64,000 bases of DNA from Sipunculus nudus. Taxonomy: Eukaryota; Annelida; Sipuncula; Golfingiida; Sipunculidae. The stretch covers positions 48,925,327 through 48,989,326 of the forward strand of contig CM049308.1 in assembly GCA_026874595.1 (NCBI GenBank). Reading direction: 5' to 3'. Position numbers and translations under genes: made by a program. The notes beneath the pieces are model-generated. The model searched no databases. It worked only from the letters and a program-made list of their open reading frames with translations, and had not been told where the DNA came from. Shown here in pieces: positions 26,700 to 39,369 of this stretch. The first letter of the stretch is position 1. Each line of letters starts with the position of its first letter.

Positions 26700-26960
26700 A
26701 TGATAGAACACAAAAGTATAGAACACGACTATCAGCAAAAGGTCATTTGGCTGAGGGCCTCCAGCTGCCAGGCTGATAACGTGGGTCAGGGCTCCCAGCA
26801 ATTAACAACTGCAGATAATTTTCATGAAAAATTGAAGGAGGACTTGAGGCAGTCACATGCGAGAAGGCTGCATAAAGCAGTCTTATCTCCACACCTGCTG
26901 CTCATGAAATATTGCCGATATTACTCACAGTGAGGCTGTGACAAGGGCAGCAAGTGGTTA
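26700..26960. promoter_or_regulatory. Candidate conserved non-coding element
   Basis: A high-complexity block in AT-rich surroundings. It combines CAGCTG and CAACTG E-boxes, CAATTAACAAC, and CAGATAATTTTCATG, a mix common in animal developmental enhancers. A 77-codon frame spans it without splice signals or recognisable protein features. The regulatory role is inference from composition only. Confidence 0.25.
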
Positions 26961-29900
26961 CACAGGGTACCCACATTTATTATACCTGCACAGGGTCCTT
27001 GGAAGCTGGGGAAGGCCATCAAGTAGTTTCTATGGCAACCAGGTAGCTTGCTGTAATATCTCAAGTTTTTGTAAACACAAAAACACTGTAACAAATTTTC
27101 ATGGCTGCAAGCTTTAAATTGAATTGTTTCCTATATCAGACCTTCATATTACTCTGTAGAATTATTGTGTAGACACTCAAGTAGGAATAAAGCATGCTTT
27201 GGAGAATGAGCAGTAGTTGAATGAATCAGGAGCTTCACAGAACACTGTTATCTGAACCAAAAATGAACCTGGAAGCAGATATTTCAGAGCTGTGAACGGG
27301 AGACTTTCATCTAGTATATTACAGTTTGTTTTTTCTGATATGCAAGACATACCCGCTCTCTTATGTTTAACAAGGGTACCACAAGGGTACTTTTTAATAG
27401 ATTTTGCCGCAGGACAAATCTTGTGACTAGCATACAACTCCTCAAATTATAATCAAGGTAAACCATTCATGAAAAAAGCAACCGCTTTTGTAGTTGAAAA
27501 AATAAATGGCACTCAGGGGTTCCTCAATGCTGACACTCACTGAACCTTACAAATCAACTGTGTGAGAGTTTCGTATTTCAGAAAATTACTCTCAGCCAAG
27601 TTAAAAAAATGTATTTAATATTTGTGCTGGAACTCCTCCAAAGGCCGCTCCATATTGCCCCCATAACTTTGGTAGGGTTTAAGTGGTTCTCTTGTTTCTG
27701 CCAACCAAGGATTGTGGATGATCCCAGTGTTTGCTAACTTTCTCCAGTTTTGATGGTAACAAAAGGAGAAGGACTTCATTTGCTTTGGGAGAGGGGTCTC
27801 AGTGAAGGAAAAGGGTGTTGTAAGGCAAGCCAATGTCGAGGGGAATCTTTTGTGGTGCTAAAGTCTTTGCAAACACTGGGAGCTGATCACATTGTACTTG
27901 AGAGTTTGTGTGGTGCCTCTACAGCGGAGAACAGATCTGCCATGCAAAAAGACGTTGTTGTGGTGAGGCAGGCATGAGAGGCACTCCTCCTGGCCTCTCG
28001 AGTCTTTATTTCCTGCACTCTCCATATCCCGCTTGCTTTCTCTTGACCCACCACCCATATATCATGCACTTGAGACATTTGCCATTTCCTGCCCGGCCTG
28101 TTCAACAAATTTATAACCTGCACCTTTTTTCATAACTTTGTTTTGAAACATTTCAGGGATTGTCATTTTTTTGTGTGGATATCATTCCTGGCAGACTTTT
28201 CATTTGAATCTTCCATCAGGACCAATTTAGACATGACCTTTTTGAAACTGGTTGCATGGAGGTTGTCTTGATGTGTCACTCCATAGTGATAAGCAGACAT
28301 GTTGGCTATCCTGGTGTGGTGTTTGCTAAGGTCCTTGGTTCTATGTCCATGACAAACAGCTCAATTTGCCCAGCTTGTTCAGGTGTATGCCTAAGAGTTG
28401 TAATAGATCTTTCTTCTAGGGAGAGTGGAATTTGAAGAATCAAGTTATTGGTGATTAGTTGAGCAGTGTAACAGAGTTGTATGATAAACAACTAGCCACA
28501 CTTCCTGATTATCCAGTATTTGCTTGACAGATTATTGAAGGATGGGACATTTTCTTAGATGTTTAAAATGTTAATAATTTCCAGTGGCCACCATGATGAG
28601 ATAATTCTGCACAATGAGCAGTAAGTCACTAATTGTCATGTTTAGATTGGGTGACCTTTCATTAGAGGTTAATGCTTATGTAGGATGATTGGACCTCAGG
28701 ATAATCCTGGGAAGACTTCCTCTTGTCATATGTTTCCATATATAATTCTGTCCCTGAAAAGGACAATTACTTTACACATGATAAATGCGGGATAAGAAGA
28801 CCTCTTAAAGCAAGGCCATACTTGAAAGGGAAATACAAGTATATAAATTATATCAGTGATTATTAAAATTAAATAGAAGTACATCTCAACTTGACTAGGA
28901 TATAGGTCACCTATTAGGGGAAATGATGCATATTGGTGTCTAGTAATATATCTTCTAATTCTGTACAGTAGTAACAGAAATGATACCAGAAACATGTTTT
29001 GCAAAATAATTTTGTATATTTAACCAGCCTATTTTGTATTATAATTTATACATGCAGTTTAAAACTGAAAGGGATTGACTTGAATGTGACTTGATTGTTC
29101 TTATACTTCTCACCTGATGACATTCAGTTATGTGTAGAAGTGCCGTCATATTTCCATGTATTGTCCAGCATACTGTTAAATCTTTGTTACTGCATGGTCA
29201 ACCATTAAGTATTTTATTTTAAGCAAAATAGCACGAAGCATGGAAGAGTTAATGTTTTGTGTAAAATGACTTTAATTTCAGCTAAAAGTCATCAATCTTG
29301 GCATATCGTAATGCTATTATGGTTGCATTATGTTTTTTTTTTAATTCCACATATTAAATGTAATCCAGGATATCTCTTAGGTCTACTGTACTACACCATT
29401 TTGCTTCCTTTTAACATAGCATGTTTTTGCTGTGTGGCGGTATTCATTAAAGGGGTGATTGTGCCTGGTTTTCTTGTGTTAACAAGGGCATGGCAACTGT
29501 TTAAGTAAAGAGAATGACTCTAACTCTGCCCTAGTCACTGGCATGATAAGAGACGTTTACAAGCACAAGGCCACAAGCCTACTTTGGTGCTACCACGTTC
29601 ACCGACACCTGAGTGCTTACCTGTGCTGGTACCTTTCCATGAATCATTTGGAGGTCAGGCAAGGTCAAGTGGCCAGACTGGATGGTTTGCCACCAAATTT
29701 TAAAAGTCAGGCAGGCAGTACAATGTTGCTTTGTTTTAATATGTGCTGGGGTTATTGAATATTTGGACTGCCTTGAGTAAAAGGTTATCCTGTTGATAGA
29801 AACCCTGTTGGGTCAAACATTTTCTAGGCTAGCTAAAATGAAGTGGCACACTTATCTCTTCATGGAGTAGCCCCTGTCAGCAGACTTCTGCCCGTTATAA

Positions 29901-30445
29901 AGTGCTTTTATGGTTGCAGAAAGAAATTGCTGCCTGGCAGAGATAAGAGGGTCAATATAGTTAGAGGGCCACTAATTCTGATCATCGTTTATTATGTCAA
30001 GACATTTCTTGGATTCATAAAGTACTTTGAGAACTAAAATTCTTGGCAGCATTGATGAACCCACTTCAAGCTATCCAAAAAAAAAATTAAATGATTTGTT
30101 AACAATGGAATAAATAAATGTAATGTTGCCAGAAACTTATAATTCACATGTTCTGATGGGCGTGGTTGTGAATTTACCAACAGTCAGAAAAAAATGTTTG
30201 AATTAAATACTGATATTATAGAAAAAATCTTATAGAACCTGTCCATTGGAGGAAGGAGAGTTTGGAGGGAGAGAGGGGAGAATCTCTGGTTTCTGGCTGC
30301 CTGACCTGGGTCAGCTCCTCCAGACAAATAACATGTCCAGCCCGTTCTGGCCACATCACCACTGCAGTAAACTGACCTAATGTAAACAACAGCTATTTAA
30401 AAATTACATGGTCTTCTAAATACCTGAATAAAAGCTATAATTTTT
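26961..30445. other. Mostly unique; possible decayed coding stretch
   Basis: From 27600 to 28500 several minus-strand frames run end to end with protein-like composition (for example 27615-27833 and 28306-28491). This would fit an old frameshifted transposon or processed gene, but no domain is recognisable. The remainder is AT-rich unique sequence. Confidence 0.3.
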
Positions 30446-31279
30446 AGCTCAGCTGACTGAAAGTCATCTTAGCTATAGCAATCACTCTTTTTTCTGTTTT
30501 GTGTCTATTTGTTTATCGGTCTGTTCGTTAACAGGGCACAAATTGTCACCTCTGGACCTAGAATCTTCAGAATATTTAAAAATATGCTACAAAAGCTTCA
30601 GTATCTGAAAAACTAATGCATTGTTCACCATGATTCTTTGCATGCTTATTTATCATGGAGTGTTTCATCATTTCCTGTAGACTGGTGGTGCCACTTGCAT
30701 TTTTTTTCAAATTTTAACGTAATTTTTTCTCAATTTTTGAGACCTTCAAAGACGTGGATATCTGTTAACAGGGCACAAATCGTAACCATTGGACCTAGAA
30801 TCTTCTATCTTGACATTCAGGGAGGTCCATGAAAAATCTCCTTGGAATCCTGAAATTAGGTCTCTGTTACCCATATTCTGTGAGCTATGGGGCTCAAATG
30901 AACTCCCCAGAATAACTTAAAATTTGTTACAAAAGCTCCGGTATCTGAACAACTAATGCATTGATCACCATGCTACTTTGCATGCATATTCATTATGGAG
31001 TGTTAGAGAGTCATCATGGAGAGTCAAATTTTACACTTTTTTTTCTCTTTTTTTGAAAAATTGTTACCATTGCACCTGGAATCTTCTAACTTGACATCCA
31101 GGGAGATCCATGAAAAATCTCCTAAGAAACCTTAAATTAGGTCTCGGTTTTCCATATCCTCCAAGCTAAGCGTCAGTTGAATGGGGATACCACTTACAAA
31201 ATTTGGCTTTCAGATGATACAATTCATTTTGTAAATGTCTTCTCAGAAGGCTGAGCATCATGACCCATGATTCATTTGT
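30446..31279 (+). mobile_element. Helentron-like element B1 (diverged)
   Basis: Begins AGCTCAGCTGACT after five T and continues AAAGTCATCTTAGCT, the 5' hairpin partner. Two or more B-type units carry GGGCACAAAT, TGGACCTAGAATCTTC and a GGTGGTGCCACTTGCA variant (about 30684). The 3' end AAGGCTGAGCATCATGACCC is diverged, and the final palindrome and CTTG are eroded to ATTTGTTT. It is the oldest-looking plus-strand B copy. Confidence 0.65.
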
Positions 31280-31584
31280 TTATCAATTGCTTTCAAATTT
31301 CAGACTTTAAAAGCTTAAATCCATACCTGTTACTTGCATAAATAGTGCTAACAGGAAAAAAACATGCCATTTTCAAAATAGGGCAAACTTTATGGCTTTT
31401 TCATTTAAGCTTATAACTTTGAAAAATTTAAACATCCTGGTCAGCCTTATTTCTTATGTACACTAAAATAAATCAACTGTAATTATATTCTTGGGAAAAA
31501 AACTCTAGCTTCAATAGTTTACATATTAAGTGAGAAAATATCTTTCCTGTTGTCTTTACTAAGTACATTATGTCCCAACCTGTA

Positions 31585-31921
31585 AGGCCAAAAAAATAAA
31601 AGGTATGGTTCTCAGGCACCGCCCGCATAAAGTTTAAACCCCCGCATCAAAAATTTTTATTTTGATATTCCAAAGTAAGTTACCAATTTTGAGCTACAGC
31701 CACTCAGACATTTCTTTCAAGAAGATAAAATCATACACTTTCCTTTGTTATGTAGTACTTTTACTTGTTTAGCAAAATAAATCTGTTATAATCATGCTCT
31801 TCTCTTATCATTTGACATTTTTATCAAAACATACCAAAAAATTAAAAATAAAAAAAACGCCCGTCCGCATTAATTTCTGAAAAAAAGTGCCTGAGAACCA
31901 TACCTTTTTTTATTTTGGCCT
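31585..31921. mobile_element. MITE, 337 bp, ~35-bp terminal inverted repeats
   Basis: The left end reads AGGCC, an A/T-rich run, then AGGTATGGTTCTCAGGCAC. The right end is its complement (GTGCCTGAGAACCATACCT, an A/T-rich run, then GGCCT), differing only in the A/T spacer. No open frame. I could not define a target-site duplication with confidence, so the superfamily is open. Confidence 0.78.
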
Positions 31922-32149
31922 GACTTCTACAGATTTTGTTAAATGTTGCAAAATTCACTTAATTCCATACATGTACACAGTAAAATTATTGAAGAATCTT
32001 TTTGCCAAAAATGGAAGGATATTAAAAAAATGCCCTTGAAGTGTAACAATGGGAGGTATTTGCTTAATTTCTTGGAGGAATGAGATAACATTACCCTAGT
32101 TTCATTAATGGAAATAGTTTTTGCCCTACCTGTATGCAAAATTCCAGGT

Positions 32150-32262
32150 CTGAAACTAGAAAAGTTTTGATTTGTGCCCTGTTAATGTATGTCTGGCCAG
32201 ACAGATGGACGATGGACAAAAGGTGATCACTATAACTCAGATGATTTTTAGGCAGTTGAGAC
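32150..32262 (-). mobile_element. Family B 5' fragment, minus orientation
   Basis: On the minus strand the sequence reads CTCAACTG ... ATCATCTGAGTTATAGTGA, then TTTGTCCATCGTCCATCTGT, then TTAACAGGGCACAAATC, matching the first ~110 bases of family B with substitutions. No 3' end was found. It is the only repeat of this group that I see in reverse orientation. Confidence 0.6.
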
Positions 32263-33823
32263 AAAAATTGATGGATATTTTTAAATCAACAATAGCACAA
32301 TATTCAAGGCTACCACCTAGTAATTTTCCTGTCTTGACAAAGCTTCAGTTGCACATGAAAACAGTGTAGGTAGTTTAACTTAAACCATTTGAAATACTTC
32401 TGTGAAATTTATAATGTCCACAGTGAATCAGAAGCCAAGGCCTGTTTACAGTGCAGCCATTACTCTGGCTGTGACAGATCTCACTAACTTGACGTGTCAA
32501 TGTTTTAGGAAAAAATTTATACAAAAAGATCAGATTTCTCAAAAAAGACCTGATGGATCATCTTAAAATTTCCATTGAAGAAGGCCTTTAGAATGTGAAG
32601 TTTGACCTACATCCAGGTTTTTATAGAATTTTTAACTTTTTCCTTTCCTCAGGAATGGCTTTATGGTTTGTGTAAATTTAGAAATTTAGTGTAAACTTTG
32701 GTCTTGGATAGGTCTATCCATTGAACAAAAGATGGGGTTCTAAGTATAAGACATTATCACATAATTGTGAGAAATTTGTAGATTATCAAAAATTTGGTGA
32801 ATTTATTGATTTTGGATTGTTTTTGCCATTAACTGGGACTTTTACACTAAGTGTGATTGTAAAAACAATTGTAGGAGATTTACAAAAAATGAGGCACTTA
32901 CAATATTGAAATATAGCTGTTATTAAGATACCTTTTTTTATGTGAATTTTATAAAAAAAAAAATGTTTTGAAATTTGTAAAGATAAAAATACTCCACTGA
33001 CAATACTGCCATGCAAATTTCCTTTTTTTTTAGTTGGCATTGTTTTTGTTTTAGCTCATTGATTTGTATTGGCTTGCAGGCATAAAGCAGTTGTTTCCTT
33101 CTTGGTTCAGTTCGTAGAAAGAACTCCTAGTCAAGAGTCATTGTCATATCCTGTTGAGGTCTCAAATTAGATGTCTGGAAATCCTGTGATGAGGTGAACA
33201 TCCTGGGAGCTCGTGACTTCTACCTCCTTCAGTTGACATGAGGAATCCACTGAGAAAAGAACTTAGATTTCTTATATCAGTTAAAGTTCATCAGATGAAT
33301 TAAGCTTTCTACTTTTTACTCCTATTTGAATGAGTTCAGTCCTTTTTGAAAAGCTGCAGATAAACTATTCATTTCGTATTGGCTTGACTATCCCATGAAG
33401 TTGCCTTTAAATGCATTTCTAGTTGCATTTTATTAGTAGATTTGGTATCCCATTATTAAAAAAAAAAAATTTAATATCCTGATACTGAAACATGTCAAAG
33501 AATAACTTACTTTTAATTTTTGTGTAACTAAAGATTATTTTCCTGTTCTTTGAGATGGAGTCAGTAAAGTTTTTCTACCGAGAGACCCTGTCCTGTCTCA
33601 GAATAAGAAGTTAATTACTGTAATAAATATTGAGTGTAAGGTTCATCAAAGAGTGTATTAATTATGCAAGTTTTTTCAAAATCACAACAAATACTTCTTC
33701 TCCTTTGTTTCATGACTGATTTTGGTCCTGTTTGTTTGATCTGACAGGGCTTGATGCCACCTTCTAAACTGCTTCACAAAATTTGAACCAGCAAGTGGGG
33801 CCACAAGGGATACCTGCTTTTTT
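32263..33823. other. No recognisable gene
   Basis: AT-rich unique sequence. Frames at 32721-32909 and 32786-33040 lie in low-complexity AT-rich DNA and lack support. Confidence 0.5.
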
Positions 33824-34049
33824 AGCTCAGCTGACTGAAAGTCATCTGAGCTATAGCGATCACTCTTTGTCCGTCGTCCGTCTGTCCGTCTGTCCGTCTG
33901 TCCGTCTGTCCGTCCGTTAACCAGGCACAAATCGTAACCGCTGGACCTAGAACCTTGTAACTTGGGATTCTGAGAGGTCCATAAAAAATCTCCTTGGAAA
34001 CCAGAAATTAGGTCTCTGTTACCCATATCCTTCGAGCTATTGGGCCCCA

Positions 34050-36055
34050 AAGTACCCCCCAGAAAAGTCAAAAATTTCATACAAAAACTTCAATATCTCA
34101 TTAACTACTTGACTGATGGTCATGATTTTTGGCATACATATTGATCATGAGATGTTACATCACTTCCTGCAGACTGGTGGCGCCACCTGTATTTTTCAAT
34201 TTTTTACGAATTTTTTTCTCTATTTTTGAGACCTTTAAAAATGTGAACATCTGTTAACAAGGCACAAATCATAAAGACTGGACTTAGAATCTTAATTCTT
34301 GACACACTGAGAGGTCCATGAAAAATCTCCTTGGAAACCAGAAATTAGGTCTCTGTTACCCATATCCTTTGAGCTATCGGGCCCCAAAGTACCCCCCAGA
34401 ATAGTAAAAAATTTCATACAAAAACTTCAATATCTCAATAACTACATCACTGATGGTCTTCATTTTTGGCATACATATTGATCATGAGATGTTCGATCAG
34501 TTCCTGCAGACTGGTGGCGCCACCTGTACCGTTTGATTTTTTAGGATTTTTTCCTCTATTTTTGAGACCTTTGAGGATGCTGTCATCTGTTAGCGTGGCA
34601 CAAATCGTAACGACTGGACCTAGAATCTTCATTTTCGACACACTGAGAGACCTATGAAAAGTCTCCATGGAAACCAGAAATTAGGTCTCTATTACCCATA
34701 TCCTTCGAGCTATGGGGCCCAAAATTACCCCCCAGAATAGTCAAAAATTTCATACAAAAACTTCAATATCTCATTAACTACATCACTGATGGTCATGATT
34801 TTCGACATACATATTGATCATGAGATGTTTCATCAGTTTTTGCAGACTGGTGGCGCCACCTGTATTTTTCAATGTTCACGAATTTTCTCCATTTTTGAGA
34901 CCTTTAAGGATGTAGTTATCTGTCAACAGGGTACAAATCGTAACGACTGGACCTAGAATCTTCGTTCTTGACACACAGGGAGACCCATGATAAGTCTCCA
35001 TGGAAACCTGAAATTTGGTCTCTGTTACCCATATCCTTCGAGCTATGTGGCCCCAAAGTACCTCCCAGAAAAGTAAAAAATTTCATACAAAAACTTCAAT
35101 ATCTCATTAACTACTTGACTGATGGTCATGATTTTTGGCGTACATATTGATCATGAGATGTTACATCACTTCCTGCAGACTGGTGGCGCCACCTGTATTT
35201 TTCGATTTTTTACGAATTTTTTTCTCTATTTTTGAGACCTTTAAAAAATGTGAACATCTGTTAACAAGGCACAAATCATAAAGACTGGACTTAGAATCTT
35301 AATTCTTGACACACTGAGAGGTCCATGAAAAATCTCCTTGGAAACCAGAAATTAGGTCTCTGTTACCCATATCCTTTGAGCTATCGGGCCCCAAAGTACC
35401 CCCCAGAATAGTAAAAAATTTCATACAAAAACTTCAATATCTCAATAACTACATCACTGATGGTCTTCATTTTTGGCATACATATTGATCATGAGATGTT
35501 CGATCAGTTCCTGCAGACTGGTGGCGCCACCTGTACTGTTTGATTTTTTACGATTTTTTCCTCTATTTTTGAGACCTTTGAGGATGCTGTCATCTGTTAG
35601 CGTGGCACAAATCGTAACGACTGGACCTAGAATCTTCATTTTCAACAGACTGAGAGACCTATGAAAAGTCTCCATGGAAACCAGAAATTAGGCCTCTGTT
35701 ACCCATATCCTTTGAGCTATGGGGCCCAAAATTACCCCCCAGAATAGTCAAAAATTTCATACAAAAACTTCAATATCTCATTAACTACATCACTGATGGT
35801 CATGATTTTCGACATACATATTGATCATGAGATGTTTCATCAGTTTGTGCAGACTTGTGGCGCCACCTGTATTTTTCAATGTTCACGAATCGTTTTCTCC
35901 ATTTTTGAGACCTTTAAGGATGTAGTTATCTGTCAACAGGGTACAAATCGTAACGACTGGACCTAGAATCTTCGTTCTTGACACACAGGGAGACCCATGA
36001 TAAGTCTCCATGGAAACCTGAAATTTGGTCTCTGTTACCCATATCCTTTGAGCTA
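34050..36055 (+). repeat. Higher-order repeat in B2: ~1007 bp x 2
   Basis: Three ~336-bp units at about 34050-35055 are repeated almost without change at about 35056-36055, offset 1006-1007 bp, while neighbouring units within one block differ much more. This is a recent tandem duplication of a three-unit block. Confidence 0.85.
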
Positions 36056-36902
36056 TGGCACTCCAAAGTACAGCTCAGAATAATGGAAAATTTGATACAA
36101 AAGCTAAAGTATCTGAACAACTAATGCAGAGATAACCATAATTGTTTGCATGGATATTGATCATGGAGTGTTTCATAAGTTTCTGCAGACTGGTGGCACC
36201 ACCTGTATTTGTTCGGTTTTTTTTTACGAAATTTTTCTGTATTTTTGAGACCTTTAAAGATATGAACATCTGTTAACAGGGCACAAATCATAAAAACTGG
36301 ACCAAGAATCTTCATTCTTGACACACAGGGAGACCCATGAAAAGTCTCCATGGAAACTTGAAATTAGGTCTCTGTTACCCATATTCTTTAAGCTGTATGG
36401 GTCCAAAATACCCCCCCCCCCCCCATGAATAATGGAAAATTTGATACAAAAACTGCAGTATTTCAATAACTACAACACTGATGGTCATGATTTTCGGCAT
36501 ACATATTGATCATGAGCTGTTCCATCAGTTTCTGCAGACTGGGTGTGCCACCTCTATTTTTTTTTCAAATTTTTACGAATTTTTTTCTTTTTTTTGAGAC
36601 CTTTAAAGATGTGGTTATCTGTCAACAGGATACAAATCGCAACAACTGGACCTAGAATCTTCATTCTTGTCATGCAAGGAGGCCCATGAAAGGTGCCTGT
36701 GGAAACTTGAAATTAGGTCTCTGTTACCCATATCCTTCAAGCTATAGGACTCCGAAGTATCCCTCAGAATAATGGACAATTTGATACAAAAACTGAAGTA
36801 TCTGAACAACTAATGCAGAGATCACCATGATTTTTTGCATGGATATTGACCATTAAGTGTTTTTATTAGTTTCTGCAGACTGGTGGAGCCACCTGTATTT
36901 TT

Positions 36903-38073
36903 GTATCCGCCAAAACGAAGTTTTGCGGATACTATGTTTTTGACCGAGTTCCTCCGCCGTGGCGGCGTTCGTTTCCAGAGAGCTCCTCAGAGACTAATGG
37001 ACCGATTTTTCCCAAACTTACACCTATTATCGGGTCACATGTGAACTGGTGCCTAACCAATTTGCATTGACCTCTGACCTTTCCTCTCTATCCAGTGTCC
37101 ATTTGTGGGTCTGTTTCCACTCATAAACCCTCATATCTTGGGAACCGTTTGACCGATCAGGAAATAAAATTGATACAAATGTAGCCCTTGGATTGCTTTA
37201 TAACATACACAAAAAATGGTGGCGCCACCTGTAACCATGTTTGCACAGTGTCCATCTGTTCATCTGCCTTGGGTTAAAATCACTCATATCTCTGCAGTGA
37301 ATTGACTAATTCACCTGAAATTCGTCATGTGTATACATCCAAGATAGCTTTCTTGATTTTATGACAGGTGGCGCCACCTATGTTCACGTTCATGCTGATG
37401 ACATCCAAGCTTATATCTCGGGAACCGTTTGACCGATCAGGAAATAAAATTTATACAAATGTAGCCCTTTGATAGCTCTGTAACATACACAAAAAATGGT
37501 GGCGCCACCTGTAACAATGTTTGCACAGCGTCTGTCTGTTAGTCTGCCGTGGCCTAAAATTACTCATTTCTCTGTAGTGGTTCGACATAACTGCCTAAAA
37601 TTTTGCAGGTTTATACATCGTGGACAGCTTTCTTGATTTTATGACAGGTGGCGCCACCTACATTCTAGTTAACGCTGGACACATCCAACCTCATATCTCA
37701 GGAACCATTTGACCAATTGGGCCAAAATTGTGCATGTGTTTAGATCTCACATAGGTCTTTATCATACACAAAACTGGAGGGGTTACCTGCAAAGATTTTT
37801 GCACGGTGTTTGTCTGTTTGTCTGCCATGGGCAAAAATCGCTCATATACATGTAGTGGTTTGACTTTTCTGCCTAAAATTTTGCAGGTGTATACAACTTG
37901 GACAGATTTCTGGATTTGTGGTAGGTGGCACAACCTACATACACATTTAGGCTGCAGACATCCATGCTAATATGCAACATACCTCACTCTATTTCCCCTT
38001 GCCACTCAATCCATGCCTCACTATCCGATTTTGGCAGATACATGTAGTCACTTGTCGGTTACCCGTATTCTAG
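36903..38073 (+). mobile_element. Helentron-like element A3 nested in B2
   Basis: The 5' hairpin arms are GTATCCGCCAAAAC and GTTTTGCGGATAC (36903-36932), the best preserved of the three A copies. Three dimeric units follow (palindromes near 37218, 37366, 37499, 37647, with degenerate ones near 37778 and 37924). The inverted terminus ATTTTGGCAGATAC is at 38028-38041, the hairpin GTAGTC/GGTTAC at 38044-38062, and CTAG at 38070-38073. Five T precede and four T follow; another B2 unit has a nine-T run at this position (about 36557). Confidence 0.8.
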
Positions 38074-38339
38074 TTTTAAAAGTTTACACAATTTTCTCTA
38101 TTTTTGAGATATATAAAAACAGACTAAATCTTGGCCTGTTGGTTAATCTGTTTGATGCTTCAGTTGAATGGGTATATACTACCATTCTGGTGATAAAATT
38201 TCCTTTTGTGAATCTCTTCCCAGTCAGCTGAGCGTCATGACCCATGGGTCACTTGTTGTGATTAAAAGCTCATTTCATACATTTGTGAAGATTGCATAAT
38301 TTTATATTCCAAGACCACCAGTTGATCACTGTGTGCTGG

Positions 38340-38750
38340 ACCTTCTGGTAAAAAATGGCATTCATCAGACAGTATATTCTGATGGTATGTAAAATGGCAT
38401 TCATCAGACAATATATTCTGATGGTATGTAAAATGACATTCATCAGGCAGTCAGACAGTATATTCTGATGTTATGTAAAATGAAATCCTCAGACAGTATA
38501 GTCTGATGTTATGTAAAATGACATTCATCATACAGTATATTCTGATGTTATGTAAAATGACATTCATCAGACAGTACATTCTGATGTTATGTAAAATGAC
38601 ATTCATGAGACAGTACATTCTGATGTTATGTAAAATGACATTCATCAGACAGAATATTCTGATGTTATGTAAAATGACATTCATCAGACAGTATGTTCTG
38701 ATGTTATGTAAAATGACATTCATCATACAGTATACTCAGATGTTATGTGA
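38340..38750 (+). repeat. 39-bp minisatellite, about 10 units
   Basis: Units combine GATGTTATGTAAAATGACAT and TCATCAGACAGTATATTCT, period 39. Because 39 is divisible by 3, both strands have long repeat-derived open frames of 13-residue repeats. No evidence that they are translated. Confidence 0.88.
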
Positions 38751-39369
38751 CAAAGGCAGCCAAACTAGTACATGCACAGATGTTCTTATGTCTTACATGT
38801 TTATGAGATATCTGATATAGGTAAAAATGAAGCAGAATATTTTGATTTATATGTAAAATAATGAGATTTGTAAATAAAACAACATGTATACAAAGGACTC
38901 AGATTTTTTTAACTGCATCCTATATTTGATTTCATTTTAGTTATATAGGCAGGAATTGAATAAGCAATGAACTGAATTTTGACATTAATTAAAGTAGGCC
39001 AAAGCAGTTGAATATACTAATATTAAGAATGAATGTGTATGAAGATTAAAAAGTCAAAAATAAGTTTAAGAATAATCAAGGAATAGCCAGTGCAAGTGAG
39101 GGTTTAGCAGTATATAAACATTTGGCCTTCTTCATTGTAATTTGTTCTATAATAACCAGGTCACACAAACTTAGGACCCTTCATACACTCTTTCTGTTAA
39201 CGTTGATAGTTTAACCCAGATAGGTGTTCATAGTTTGTTTCTAGTTAAATGACCACTTGAGATTTTTTTTCCACCTCTGATTTTGCAGAACTCACACATG
39301 TTCTTCCTGAATCAGAAATGCAACTGACAGATTGATAAAACACTATCAACTTGTAACTTCATTATTTTT
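38751..39369. other. No recognisable gene
   Basis: AT-rich unique sequence between the minisatellite and element E1. Confidence 0.5.

Larger units (their letters stand above)
33824..38255 (+). mobile_element. Helentron-like element B2, ~9 units, hosting A3
   Basis: The 5' hairpin AGCTCAGCTGACT / AGTCATCTGAGCT follows six T; next is a GTCTGTCC octamer tract (33868-33918). About nine units of ~336 bp each contain GGGCACAAAT, GGACCTAGAATCTTC, CCATATCCTT, a C run and CTGCAGACTGGTGGCGCCAC. The inverted terminus AGTCAGCTGAGCG is at about 38222, the perfect palindrome TGACCCATGGGTCA at 38238-38251, and CTTG at 38252-38255, then TTG. Without nested A3 it is about 3.26 kb. No transposition protein is encoded. 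Confidence 0.78.
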
